Source of the DNA: Botrytis cinerea B05.10
Taxonomy: Eukaryota; Ascomycota; Leotiomycetes; Helotiales; Sclerotiniaceae
DNA: 64,000 bases
Assembly: GCF_000143535.2 (NCBI RefSeq)
Contig: NC_037311.1
Coordinates: forward strand, 620,001 to 684,000
Reading direction: 5' to 3'
Position numbers and translations under genes: made by a program. Shown here one piece after another: positions 11,984 to 23,646 of this stretch. Below the pieces are notes generated by a model. That model worked only from the letters and a program-made list of their open reading frames with translations. It had not been told where the DNA came from and did not search any database. How positions within the stretch are numbered: position 1 is the first letter of the stretch; each line of letters begins with the position of its first letter.

Positions 11984-13357
11984 CCTCACAAATTCAAACA
12001 CATCTATCCAATTTCAAATAATTATCATGCGATCTTATCACGTGGCTACTGCCATGAATGAAAGATGCGAATTACCTTCTGACACTGCAGAATACAGAGT
12101 ACAAGCTATCAGATGATATATCTTCCACAACACAGGCTCGATTTAATCTCCGTTGGAATGAAGGATAGAAAGTATAGTGCTAGTCTAGAGTCTGATCGAC
12201 ACACATCAGATATATCCAGAGAACAATAATAACATATACCAAGTCCCCTCTTCCCCAATCCCACATTCCCAAATCCAATCCCCTACTCTCTATTTCCTTA
12301 TATCTATATTTCCAATTCATACAGACTATACTACACTACACGAGAAGCCCCAGTGAGAAACCCCCAGCCAGAAGCTTAAGCCCCGCCTCGTCTAAAACGC
12401 AAAGACATCGAAGAGAAAGTTGCATCACAATATCGTTATTCCGGCAAGAGGAGCGAATAATAACATAATCTACATCTCGAATGTGAAACATGAAAATCCC
12501 AAAGAACCGGCCAATCTAGAAAGAGGAAGTATAATTGTGACAACGAGTAAAATGCGTCCCCGTAAATTTCATTTCCTGCTCTTCAATAACCAGTCCCCTC
12601 GCGAAGCACCTCTTCGGAGCAGTCATGGAAAGGGGAAATAGAAATAGAAACAGAAATGTAAAATAGAAATGAGGAAGCAGAGGTATGCAAATCAAAAGAG
12701 TTTAAAGAGAGGGGCGAGATCACGGGGGAGGGTAGGGAGGATGGTCATCTCGGGGCGGGGGTTGGATATTGCTTTTATTTTGCTTCATTTGATTTTGTTT
12801 TGTTTTGTTCCATAGCAAGGCTGGAGATCGGGATGGATACTGGATATATATATATATATGTATTTACATAGAGTGTGGGGAAGAATTGAGGAATAATACA
12901 AGATTGGGCGAGGGTCTACGCTATGGATGCAATTTTATTTGAACACTGCAATTTGACAGCTCAACATAAGCTATAGAGATATTGGGATCTCGTTCACATC
13001 CATTTCCCCCCCTTTCGCTTCTAAAGCCATTAATGTTTTCTAAATGTTCGTGTAAAGGGTATGTATGAATCATAACAAGTGGCAATGGAGAATTCTTACA
13101 AGGCCACAAAATTAAACAAAAATCATATGGAGAACTGCGTGGGATTTAGATTTCGGTTTGGGGGTACACGCAAGGAAAGATTGAGGAAAGGATTCTCACC
13201 CGTGTGAATTTGAATTAGAAATTGAGAGATACAATGTGAAGAATTTCCATTTGCGCCAGTATTTAAGATCTTGAAAAGGATATCGCCCTAACCACCAGTG
13301 CACCTGCTATCTGAACCTAAGACCCTTCCGTAATCCTATTCTCGCCGAGGTATCGAA
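11984..13357. other. intergenic with simple repeats
   Basis: About 1.4 kb between the convergent ends of the HET gene and the flavoprotein gene. It has purine-rich tracts near 12630-12740, a TTTTG-rich patch near 12790, and a TA run at 12845-12860. No gene is seen. Confidence 0.5.
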
Positions 13358-14644
13358 TCAAGCCTTCTTAAATTTTTCTCCTGAGATCATTGGTCCGACA
13401 AGTTCAATCAAGAAAGCCTTTGCCTTACCAATCTTGACCAACAAACTAGGAACTCTCCAACCAAAAACCTGTCCGACACCACCTCCATTTCCAATGGGTA
13501 CGAAAATTGTTTCCTTCATGGGCTTGAATTCCTGTTGCACGGGATATCCAGTTCCAGAACCGCCCGCAATCATTTTCCATACCGAGCCCAACAATCCAGG
13601 AGTTGGCTCAGCAGGTTTCTTGACGCCGAGATCGTTGGCAATATCTACTGCTAGAGAAGAACATAATGTTACAAGCATAGGGTCGAGATCTATGGCTGAA
13701 TTGGAACTTCCGGCTACGATATCTCCCAACACGTAGATACCCTTTACATCGTCTGAACTATCTCCCTTGACACGGAAATAGGCATCGCGTGTGATGACGC
13801 GGCCTGATTCATCAAGCCATGATTTTGGTAGGAATTCACTGTTGGGTGCTCCTCCAGTCGCGTCAATGTATATATCGACATCGCGTTTACTACCATCGCT
13901 GAGGGTTAACGTAGTAGGGGAAACACCCGGCTCAGCAGGGTCTGTACTTTCAACGCGTACATCATTGATAACCTCGACGTGAGCAATGTTCTCGAGATAG
14001 TCTTGTGCTCGTGCACTAGTTGCCTGTTTGACTCTCGAAAGAACTCTGTTTGCACCAGAGAGAAGTGTAACTTTACAGTTTGGGTAGTTTTGTGCAATTT
14101 CTCCTGCGGTTTCAACACCAGCTGCGCCGCCTCCGGCTACGAGGACAGTCTTGGCGGTGGGGAGAGCAGTGTGTAATGCACTCAATGCAGATTTTGTGTG
14201 AGATTCTGAACCGTGGAGTGTCCAGAGTGGGGATTTGGAGGTTGTACCTGTGGAGATGATGAGGGAGTCGTAGCGAACTTGTCGTGTGGTTTCTGTAGTT
14301 CCGTCGCCTGTTGATACGGTGACTGTTCGCGCTGCGGGGTCTAAAGCGGAAGCCACGCCTTGAATCAATTCGAATTGCGAGGCGTCATATCTTGAAAAGG
14401 CCTCGGACAATGGGACGAATATTTTCTCTTGAGGAATTAAGGTTGGATTAATGAGAGCTCGTGGACTGGCGATCTTGAAGAAGAATGACGTGTTGGGGGT
14501 GATGAGGGTGATGTGATAGGATTTTGTTTGCTCGAGACGATGGAGCTGAGGTAAAGTCTGACGAAGCAATTGATGAACGGCGTTGACTCCGCCAAAATTT
14601 CCACCTAGAATAACTATCTCGTGGGCATTGGAGTTGGAGGACAT
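13358..14644 (-). CDS. AIF/FSP1-like FAD-dependent NAD(P)H oxidoreductase
   Basis: One uninterrupted frame of 428 residues. The FAD-binding Rossmann motif is near the N terminus (IVILGGNFGG, residues 10-19, with G in place of the usual GxGxxG first spacing). The second, NAD(P)H-binding, motif is VLVAGGGAAGVETAGE near residue 170. ATGGAPNSEFLP followed by GIYVLGDIV is the conserved second FAD segment. This is the class of mammalian AIFM2/FSP1 and fungal AMID-like proteins, which oxidise NAD(P)H and pass electrons to quinones. No mitochondrial targeting peptide is evident, and the C terminus is basic. It could also be annotated simply as a class II disulfide-oxidoreductase-fold protein; the CxxxxC redox pair of disulfide reductases is absent. 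Confidence 0.88.
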   Translation of the reverse strand: MSSNSNAHEIVILGGNFGGVNAVHQLLRQTLPQLHRLEQTKSYHITLITPNTSFFFKIASPRALINPTLIPQEKIFVPLSEAFSRYDASQFELIQGVASALDPAARTVTVSTGDGTTETTRQVRYDSLIISTGTTSKSPLWTLHGSESHTKSALSALHTALPTAKTVLVAGGGAAGVETAGEIAQNYPNCKVTLLSGANRVLSRVKQATSARAQDYLENIAHVEVINDVRVESTDPAEPGVSPTTLTLSDGSKRDVDIYIDATGGAPNSEFLPKSWLDESGRVITRDAYFRVKGDSSDDVKGIYVLGDIVAGSSNSAIDLDPMLVTLCSSLAVDIANDLGVKKPAEPTPGLLGSVWKMIAGGSGTGYPVQQEFKPMKETIFVPIGNGGGVGQVFGWRVPSLLVKIGKAKAFLIELVGPMISGEKFKKA

Positions 14645-15353
14645 TGTGAAGGTATTTTAAAGTGGATGGACGACGGGATGGGTCAAGTTGTGGTTGTGGT
14701 TGTGGCTGTGGTTGAGCTCTGGATGTCTGAAGGGCTTCCGTTAGTGATGGAGATCCAGGGTCTATGGGCCTATACTATCTATACTATGGGTCTGTGGGTT
14801 AATATGGATTGATTCTCGACTGCTGAGATAACCTTAACGTCCATTTGATACCCGTTCAGTGAAGAGTGTAGAGTTGGAGGAGAGCAGTACCTGATATTCT
14901 CAGCTGGTGGACGTCCTTTGAATGATTCCGTCGATGAAGCTTTTGAAGACGATGACCTCGAGAAGCGATATTTACCAGAAGGGAGGGTTGATGGGCACTT
15001 CTTATAGTGAATCGTTATCGCTCTCAGACTGGCGAAAGACCTTCGCGGGGCACGGATTAATCAACCACTCGAGCGTGAACCTATTTATATACGGACAGTC
15101 CGTCTTGCTTCATATGCTTCATATGCTTCATATTGAATCATGCCGACCTACGTCTGGCTCCTGTTGTTTATCAATCACTGTCACTGTCATGGCCGCATAC
15201 GAGCAGAGCAATAAAGATTACCAATTTCGAACAATCTCGCCTTAGTCTGGGCCCGGTGCGCGACTATCTAAATGTTGCCGCGGTGTTCAGCCAATCAAAA
15301 GCATTTCCGCTGAGAACCATGGCCCCCAGCTAACGCATTCTACTGCACTCATT
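14645..15353. other. intergenic with short repeats
   Basis: Contains a GTGGTT/GTGGCT tract near 14689 and three copies of GCTTCATAT at about 15107-15133, plus a 13-base palindrome described separately. No gene is seen. Confidence 0.5.
15091..15103. promoter_or_regulatory. CGG-N5-CCG palindrome, possible zinc-cluster factor site
   Basis: ACGGAC and GTCCGT flank a single A, a perfect palindrome with CGG/CCG half-sites like those bound by fungal Zn2Cys6 activators. It lies about 450 bases upstream of the flavoprotein gene. Binding is inference. Confidence 0.25.
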
Positions 15354-16317
15354 CTACAATACCTTGCTTTTGGCATCCCTTGCTCCCAGGTGTTTGAACA
15401 CGATAGGATAATACAAATCGGCCAGTTCAGCCGCCACAAAAAGGAATGCTGTTAGAGGTGTGCCTACCACCGTGTAGTCCTTTGGGTAGTAGACATATCT
15501 CCAGCAATACGTCAAAATTGCAGATGCTGAACCAATGAAACGACAGAACCTGTGTGTCCTGATCAGTAGGGAGAGAATGCCAAATAATCAATCATACAAC
15601 TCACCAAATTTCAATAGAATGGCCACCTTTGTGTCCCCTCTCCATCAACTGCGCAACTGAGGAAATCCCAAGGACCATCTGAAGAACAAACGCCGACCAA
15701 AACATTGCATCCATATCGTCACGGAATGTCTCTGCAAAGGCCCAATGCAGAACTACCATCGTTCCAATACCTCCTCCAAGAATCGTCTTCAGATTTTGAG
15801 ATACCATGGGAGCATGATTCCACTGGTTTGGCCCAAATTTCATCGTAGTATACACAAGAAAGGCATCTATAATGAGCCAGGGAACAAAGACAAGGATTTG
15901 AGTCAGAGTGAATGGAAGGCGGAAGCCATAGACTATCTCCCAACCTATGTTTGCACAGCTATCATATGTTGTTAGTTGGAGCGACATATGGAATCAGAAT
16001 GTTTACAGTGCGACAATGGGCATTCCATAAGATTCATCTCGGTACGCTTGTCGGATGTATAGAATGTATGCAATGGTCCAGAAAAGCCCCGTCGAAAGTA
16101 TGAGAGCATCTTGGACTTGGAGGTAATGGAGAGGAGGTTGATTGATGGTATCGATGGCGTTAAGAGGAAGGTGGATATCGAAAGGCATCTTGGATATCAC
16201 GATGTAACCAGGAACTGATAGTGTCACATATATCCATCCGTCTGTGTTTGATATCCCACTCATGAGAAGCTTCAAAGCTTCAAAACATACGTTGCATCCG
16301 ACGCATCGACCAATCAT
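15354..16317 (-). CDS. PaxB-like integral membrane protein (terpene-cyclase family)
   Basis: Three exons (16317-16007, 15958-15605, 15549-15354) give 286 residues with about seven hydrophobic segments. Introns are 48 and 55 bases. Conserved family segments include NIGWEIVYGF across the first junction, MKFGPNQWNHAPMV, and QLMERGHKGGHSIEIW followed by CRFIGS. Characterised relatives such as PaxB and meroterpenoid cyclases fold and cyclise epoxidised prenyl chains in the membrane; the Glu in WEIVYGF and an acidic residue later are the usual catalytic candidates. Many family members are uncharacterised and not in such pathways. No prenyltransferase, epoxidase or GGPP synthase lies nearby, so a terpenoid role here is uncertain. 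Another Met at LLMSGIS is an alternative start. The gene is divergent from the GNA1-like gene. Confidence 0.82.
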
Positions 16318-16666
16318 CCACTGTCAGAAATCTACCACGGATTTTGCTAACTTATTAGATTATTTGTCTATACAGCACTATAGCATTTAATCACCAAGTG
16401 AATACCGCCGAGATTACAAGCAAATGGAACCTCTAAAAGGGCGCGCATCTGGCGCCTCACACGGAGTGGAAACCTCACCTACAGTGTGCGAGTGAATCGG
16501 TACAGACGTCACGTGAGCTGCCACGTATTTCTCTTTCTCGTGACTTCCATGCACCCCATTTATATGACATTCGATTTATTTTGTGAAATACCAACAACTT
16601 CGTCGCATAATCAACTTCCATTTCACACTGTTGATTAATTAATTAATACGCATCTTTCCGTTCACG
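16318..16666. promoter_or_regulatory. divergent promoter with a CACGTG box
   Basis: The 349 bases between the PaxB-like gene (-) and the acetyltransferase gene (+) hold a GACGTCACGTGA cluster at about 16505-16516. It includes the palindromic E-box CACGTG at 16510-16515, a typical bHLH or bZIP target. A second GCCACGTA lies just after. Function is inferred. Confidence 0.35.
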
Positions 16667-17355
16667 ATGGCCTCCTCCGAAATAACACTCTTCGCAAACG
16701 ATTTAATCTCCGAAGAATGCCAAAATTCCCTCCCGGAAGGCTATAAATTCCGTGCACTCCAACGCTCGGATTTCCATCGTGGATATCTGGGTGTTCTTCG
16801 AGACTTAGCATATGTAGGACCCATTACAGAAGAACAATGGGAAGAAAGATTCGATGCGATGAAGAAGTGTGAGGATACCTATTATGTGTTGGTGATTGTG
16901 AAGGAGAAAGGGGGTGAAAACGATGGAGAGTTTATCATGGGGACTGGTACATTGGTTGTGGAGATGAAATTGTGAGTGTTTTTTTCCACTCTGAGAAGAC
17001 AGTGGTGGGAAGAGCAGAAGAGCTAATGTATTATTGGTGAAGCCTTGGAAATCTGGGACTACAGGGTCATGTGGAAGATGTGTGTATCTCGGCGGATCAT
17101 CAGGGACAGCAGTTTGGAACGAAACTTATTAAAGCATTGGATCATATTGCCTCCGAAAGAGGTTGTTACAAGGTGAGTAGATTGTGTTCCATATTCAGTT
17201 TTGGAATACGTCAGTAGCTGATCATATCACAGAGTATACTGGACTGCGGTGCTAAAAAGATACCCTTCTATGAAAAGTGCGGTTATGAAGGTAGAGGATT
17301 TGAAATGCATCATTACCATGATCCTGAAAATGAGGCTGCGTTGAATGGAGTTTGA
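16667..17355 (+). CDS. GNA1: glucosamine 6-phosphate N-acetyltransferase-like GNAT protein
   Basis: Three exons (16667-16971, 17043-17172, 17233-17355) encode 185 residues, the usual length of fungal Gna1. This GNAT enzyme transfers acetyl from acetyl-CoA to glucosamine 6-phosphate, a step toward UDP-GlcNAc and chitin. Matching segments are YKFRALQRSDFHRGYLGVL near the N terminus, GLQGHVEDVCI, the acetyl-CoA pyrophosphate-binding region HQGQQFGTKLI, GCYK-ILDC, and FYEKCGYEGRGFEMHHY at the end. In the binding loop the usual first Arg of RGKxLG is Gln, a small departure from the family, so a diverged paralogue is possible. The last junction is phase 0. The gene is convergent with the alpha-galactosidase gene downstream. 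Confidence 0.85.
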
Positions 17356-17714
17356 TTACTATAAGTTTTGTACGAGGTCTTAGAAATGGTGTTTTAATGT
17401 TCATGGGGTCTACTGGCAGCGAGGAAAGTATCAACTGCTGTAGACAATGGTATCGAAATCCATTTTGATCAACCTCGCCACCTCCAACGATGTCTCTTTT
17501 CAATGATTTTTTGTCTTTTGAACAATCTTGTTTTTCCCCTCAACGATTACTCAGACAGTTGATCTAACCCATCGATTGTATTTCTCAAATGGCACACACG
17601 TGTATATCACGTTGAGACGAGAGTCCTCTGATAACTGTGCGGTCTGATATCGAATTGTGCCTAAAGGTATGAAGAGCTTTAATCAAAGATCACTTGCCCA
17701 GATCTTACTTCTGA
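17356..17714. other. short convergent intergenic region
   Basis: About 360 bases between two converging genes, presumably holding both 3' UTRs. Nothing else is seen. Confidence 0.5.
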
Positions 17715-19131
17715 TTACTGGAAAAAGCACATGGACGCATTTTTCTGCACCTCCCAGACTCTCAAAATCTTAGCTTCATGGGGCATTACCTCCACAGTAT
17801 AAGGAACATCATAAAGACCCTCCTTGTGTTTCCACAAATCACGAATTCGATAATGATCCCAAGTCATGAGAATATCCCGACGAGGACTAAAACTCATTTC
17901 CGCCGTGAAAGTTCCACGATTGAGTAATGCGATAGCATAACTCCCATCCGCCATTTCTTTAGCATATACTTGAAGATCTCCATCAGCTTCGTAGCCTACG
18001 CCCACTGTTTGGGCTGATATCCCAAGCGGATCTTGATTTATCTCAATAATCTCTTTGTTGGTGAGGGTTTGAAGTTCATAAGTATCCAGAATCCTCACGT
18101 CGGATCCGATGAGTAGAGGCGAAGCTACCATGGCCCACATACTAAAATGCGTCCGATATTCAATATTCGACGCCCCTGTCCCCACAAGCTGAGTCGAGTT
18201 TCCATTGAGCCCAATGATTAACATATCATAATCATTCCAATGACCCGGACCAGAATATTGCACCAATTCATTTCCTCGATCTATCATATCTAACACGTCG
18301 AAATAGTATTTTTCCCGATTTCCGGGATAGTTGAACTCATCAGATATGTCTTGACCAATGCGCCATTGGTTTGCTCCTTCATCGGCGGCCCATTCCCAGA
18401 TATCGGCCCAACCGCAGTGACATGCGTGGTAGACGATGGGACGACCACTTGCAAGGAGAGCTTTAGACATTTTCAATACAATTTCTTGGACCACGGACTT
18501 GGGAGCATCTTCGTGGGAACAACAACTATGTCCATTAGAAAGATTCAAAGGTATACCTGGAAAGAAAAAAGGCCCACCTATCATATTTTAGATGGTCAAT
18601 CCCCCAACTAGCAAACATATTTGCATCTTCTTCCTCGTGCCCAAGACTCCCCGTATACCCAGCACAAGTCTCATCTCCCGGACCAGAATAGATACCTAAT
18701 TTGAAACCTCGTTCATGCGCATAGTCGGCCACAGCCTTAATACCATTTGGAAATTTGACAGGATCAGCTTCGAGAGGGTTGGCGGATCGAGGTCCTTTGT
18801 ATCGCTGCCAGCCATCATCCAAATTCACATACACAAATCCGGCATCTTTTAGACCGTTGGATATCATGGCATCAATGGTGGATTTGATGAGGTTCTCGTC
18901 GATCAAATCGCCGAATTGGTTCCAGGAACTCCAGCCCATGGGAGGCGTGAGCGCGAGGCTGTTGTTTAAGGGTGGGGAAACTGGGGGGTCAGGACCTGGT
19001 GAGCATTCTTGGGCGGCTGGGGAGGTTGTTGATGAGGTTTGAGAAGATGAAGATGTGTTTAGAGCAAGAACATGGATGAGAGATGCTGTTTGTAGAAACC
19101 AAGGGATGATGAATTTCGCGGGAAAATGCAT
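17715..19131 (-). CDS. secreted alpha-galactosidase, GH27
   Basis: Two exons (19131-18578, 18525-17715) around a 52-base intron give 454 residues. A signal peptide (hydrophobic residues 7-24) is followed by a Ser/Thr/Pro-rich linker. The GH27 domain opens with LTPPMGWSSWNQFG and has VYVNLDDGWQ. LKYD ends exon 1, making Asp184 the nucleophile; QWRIGQD places the acid/base at about Asp244. GHWNDYDML and the FSMWAMVASPLLIGSD block follow, then a C-terminal beta domain. It should remove terminal alpha-1,6 or alpha-1,3 galactose from melibiose, raffinose-type sugars or galactomannan outside the cell. The intron falls exactly after the nucleophile codon. The next gene upstream is a divergent sugar transporter, which fits uptake of the products. 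Confidence 0.93.
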
Positions 19132-20487
19132 TGCAACAATTCTTCCTTCTCACTCTGAACGATGCTCTAGCACAACTATCTCACGACTGTATGAAGAAAA
19201 TCTATTTCTCTCTTTAAATCCACTCTACCAATATATCCCTCTCTGTCTTGATACAAGACTTCTCATATATAAATCAACCGCAGAAGAGTACAGCCCAAAC
19301 AGATCATGCGCAGGAAGAACACGAAAACCTCCTACAAATCAAAATATCTACCCCGCAATCCTTCTCACGTCATACAACATATATCAAAGGAACAGCCAAG
19401 AGTACTCTCTATATAATGGCTAGCCATCCCTTCTCCAGCCATCCACCTTCAGCACCCCGCACTTGCGGCTGAACATCCCCGTGCATTTTGGCTGCAGAAA
19501 AAATCGATACCAAGAACCGTATCGACTGCGAGTCGTTCTATCAATAATCCACATGGGTAGGTAGGTAGGCAGGTATGTTGCAACGACGAAATGGCCAATG
19601 CCCGATACCGCTTGTAACGTATCATCGAATGGATCCGTGGTGATCAATCTTCTTCAGCTAGGAATGCAAGTTAGCGATATGAGCACCAAGCTCGGGTCGC
19701 GAGGATACATACTATATCTATATCTCCATGTATGAGATAGGTAAGGCCCTGGAGACATACCAGCGCCATCCCATTCGTTACGAAGACATTCTTTCTCAAT
19801 CCAGACCCAGACTGCATACATACAACCAACCAACCAAGCAGCCAGCCAACCAATCAACAAACTCACAAACTCAACATAATTCACACCTACCATTCCCACA
19901 TTGTAAAAACCCCCCATCTCCATCTACCTTCCTAATGCAGATATCCGTTCCGTGGCATCCATCTATCTATAGTTATCAAAGTGTCGGGCGTGCCAAGACC
20001 GCGGAGGTTTATCAGGGTTCCCCACATACATGCACAGCGAGCTACTAACCTACCTAACCTACCTCTATTCCCATCCACATCAAGGAAACGGAGCACCAAC
20101 CCCCATTTTGGTAATCTGATATCATATCATATCATATCACAACGTCGCATTGCGTATCTATCTGCAAAATCCGGGGGTGCAGATTATCATCGATAAGAAT
20201 GGATGGACGGATTGAGTTTCTTCCACTTTTGCAGGTGCGATAAGCGTTGATGATTTAATGAGGGGTTTCCTCTGCTCTTGCCATGGCATGATTTCGACGG
20301 CTGTGCTGTGTTGGAGGACACTTATTAGTGGGTGACGATTTTACGAATTTTGGATACTGGATACTGGATATTGGATATTGCACATCAGACGACGGTATTT
20401 TACGACATCGGTTGTTACTTTCTGAGGACACTGGTTTGATCTTGAAAGTCCTCGTCTACTCATCATCACCAACCCCCAAGAATCAAG
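19132..20487. promoter_or_regulatory. long divergent promoter region with simple repeats
   Basis: About 1.36 kb between the alpha-galactosidase (-) and sugar transporter (+) starts. It includes a GTAGGTAGG tract near 19556, CCAACCAACC-type repeats at 19822-19862, and four copies of ATATC/ATCAT repeat at 20118-20140. No convincing gene is present; short open frames overlap on both strands. Confidence 0.45.
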
Positions 20488-22404
20488 ATGCAGATCTTAC
20501 ACGACACCACCACAAAACCACACGTCCAAGATGTATCACTCCCCATCAGCTCCCCGCATGTGCCCGACAAACAAGCCCACCTCGATGCGCAAACCGCCAC
20601 CGAAATCGAGCATTCGATGAGTTTTCGCGATGGGCTCCGTCTCTACCCCGCTGCAATAGCGTGGTCCGCATTTTTCTCGCTCGGAATTATCATGACGGCT
20701 TTTGATCCCCAATTACTGGGCAGTCTGTATGCGACTCCGGCTTTCCAGAGGGATTTTGGTTATAAATACAAGGGAGATTATATCGTGAGCGCGCAGTGGC
20801 AGACAGCGTTGGGAATGGGGAATCCGATTGGACAGGTGGTGGGAGCGTTGCTTATTGGATTTCCGATGGAGTGGTATGGAAGGAAATGGGTGGGTGTTCG
20901 AAATCTTTACAATCTCGAAGGACTTGATGTGAGCTGGAAGCTAACTTGGAATTGGTAGACATATATGGCATGTGTATCTGGTACCGCCGCACTTATATTC
21001 GTGCAATTCTTCGCGCGCTCTCTCCCGGTTCTTCTCGTTGGGGAACTTATCGGCGGTCTCATTCTAGGCACGTATACAACCATTGCCCCTACCTACGCAT
21101 CGGAAGTATGTCCCATAGCACTTCGCGGTCATCTAACTTCCTATGTCAATCTTTGTTTCGTGATGGGCCAACTTATCGCAAATGGAGTTATTGCTGGAAC
21201 ATCTCATCTCGATAATCATTGGGCATATAGTGCACCCTTTGCGATTCAATGGCTCTGGCCTCTCATCATCTTGATCGGTATCCCTTTCGCGCCTGAGTCA
21301 CCCTGGTGGTTAGTCAGGAAAGATAGACTCGAAGAAGCAGAGAAGTCGTTGAATAGACTGTCGTCGGAGAAAATTGATAACAGATTGGTTCTGGCCATGA
21401 TGATTGAGACAGATAGATTGGAGTTGGAGATGGAGACAGGAACAACTTACTGGGATGTTTTTAATAAGACTAATATTAGGAGAACGGAAATTGCGATTGC
21501 GGTTTTTGTGACGCAGGTCTTCAGTGGGATTTATTTGGTCGGTTATGCGGCCTATTTCTTCCAACGTAAGTCTTCTTTTTTCCGTTGCTGTGTGCTGATT
21601 CTCTCTTGGGAATATTCGAGGACTTGCCAGGACGCTCATCCGTCCTTGTTACTTGAATGCTCTGTGCGAAACTAAACAATGGTTTACTAACTTCCTGTTC
21701 CAGTTGCCGGTCTTGCTGGGTCCAAAGCATTTGATATGAGTGTAGGATTTCTAGCTGTTGGCTTCGTAGGAACCCTTTTGTCGTGGATTTTGATATCAAA
21801 ATACGGACGACGACGCATCTACAACATCGGACTCGCGGTACTCACGACCATTATGTTTATCATCGGGATTCTGGATTGCGTACCAAATTATGAGAATCGT
21901 CCCGGTGTCATCTGGGCACAATCGACCCTCATGATCGTTTGGAATGGTATCTTTGATCTTACTATTGGACCCGTGTGCTATACGATTTTCTGCGAGGTCT
22001 CAGCGACTAAGGTTCGCTCGAAAACTATCGCTGTGGCTACGGCGATGCAAGCGCTTGTTGGGATAGTCATGACGGTTGCCATTCCTTATATGATTAATCC
22101 GGATCAAGCGAATTGGAGGGGAAAGATTGGGTTTTTCTATGGTGAGTAGAGTCTTTTGCTTTTATCATTTTTCACAACAGAGAAGTAAACCGAGCCATGG
22201 AGGTATCGGTCATAATTATTCACAACTATAAATATCGAAAAGAGTATAGTGACTGATAACTGAATAGGTGGCTGTTCGGTATTTTGTCTTATCTGGTGTT
22301 GGCTGAGAGTTCCAGAAACCAAAGGAAGGACGTACGAAGAATTGGATCTGATGTTCGCAAGAGGTGTCAAGACGAGAGATTTCAAGCATTACAAAATAGT
22401 GTAA
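20488..22404 (+). CDS. MFS sugar transporter (fungal hexose/alpha-glucoside type)
   Basis: Four exons (20488-20889, 20959-21565, 21704-22141, 22268-22404) give 527 residues and the 12-helix sugar porter fold. Signature pieces are GFPMEWYGRKW in loop 2-3, the LIGGLILGTYTTIAPTYASEVCPIALRGHLTS block with the PESPWWL motif after helix 6, ISKYGRRR in loop 8-9, and PETKGRTYEELDLMFARGV after helix 12. These match the fungal alpha-glucoside/hexose sugar transporter family in the plasma membrane. Substrate cannot be read from sequence. The divergent secreted alpha-galactosidase makes galactosides or released hexoses reasonable candidates (inference). Confidence 0.92.
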
Positions 22405-22981
22405 TGCATGTCCACTCCAGTTTGACTCGTTGATGGAACGCAAAATGGTGTTCTTACTTACAGATCGTTATACTGGCGTCGTCTTCTGTTTCGTTTTCAT
22501 GTTCACCACCCTACCTTATAGTGGGACATCTTGTGCATGGTAATGACGATGGAGTTATTTTAATTATGTTTGTCGTCCGTCAATGAGTGCAGTGCATTAA
22601 AGACCTGCTTGCATTAACCCTACTTTTGAGTCGCTCCAATTTCTGGAGAAGCCTAGTTTTATGATCTCCACCATCCCAAGATAGAATGAGTTGATTTTGA
22701 AATGAAAAATGAAAGTTGAAACGCCAGAATTCGGCACAGAAGGGGTGAGCGGTTTAATGCAAGATCAATCAAATTAGCTAGCTCATCGACAAGACATGAC
22801 ACGACACGACACGACAATCGGAATTGACATCATTGGTGCCCATCAACCAGTTTGTCGGTGTTCTTGTCATCTTGTCAATCCTGTCAATCTTGTCATTCTT
22901 GTCATTCTCGTGGATCGTCATATGTTCCAGAGTCCGGGGAGTCCGGAGGATTGATGAGCGATGGATAGATGAGATTCCAAG

Positions 22982-23001
22982 TTTTTTTTTTTTTTTTTTT
23001 T
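22982..23001. repeat. poly-T run (20)
   Basis: Twenty consecutive T. Confidence 0.9.
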
Positions 23002-23400
23002 GGTTTAAGATTTACCTACACCCAGGTCGACGCACTACGTAGATGGAAACGGTAAAGGCAAAGGAAGAGATGAAGAAAGCAAAGTTATTCCGAGTTTCGT
23101 CCACCAATCTTCGTGCAAATGTGACGATTTCCTATCTGGCACTATGAGTTGTAATCCGAACCTAGCACGCTTGGGTACAAAAGAAGAAAGTAAGTTTCAA
23201 CGGCAGATGGAGAAAAAGGAAAAGATGACCAAGGCCGTTGCAACCCGCGATCTGGAGAAGCGGGAGCCTGAGGTGTCCATGTGTGAGATTAATAAGCAGT
23301 CACCCACCATTGGTCATGAATCCTTACAATACACGTTTGTGAAAGTTCGTGCTTGACTTTTATGTTTATATCTGTATATCTACTATATCGTAGATATACA

Positions 23401-23426
23401 CCTACGATATACACCTACGATATACA
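23401..23426. repeat. 13-base tandem repeat, two copies
   Basis: CCTACGATATACA occurs twice in direct succession, with a related GTAGATATACA just before. Confidence 0.85.
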
Positions 23427-23615
23427 CATTCTTCCAAATGCGGGCAAGTCCCCAAACCCCCCCCCCCCAGTCCTCGCTCCGCTCGAAATAAACTCTTCCA
23501 CAGGTAGATTTCATGGAAAAAGGTTTTCGTCGTGTTTTCTAGCGCGTCATATCATTTCTAATCTAACGTCTTCAAATGAATATCTTATGCTGCCTCGCTG
23601 CTAACAAGAAGCTAG

Positions 23616-23646
23616 CAATGCCTTGGTAAGGCTTACCAAGGCATTG
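23616..23646. repeat. 31-base perfect palindrome
   Basis: CAATGCCTTGGTAAG and its exact reverse complement are separated by a single G. It is isolated in noncoding DNA. It could be a dimeric protein site or hairpin, or a relic of a mobile element end. Confidence 0.85.
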
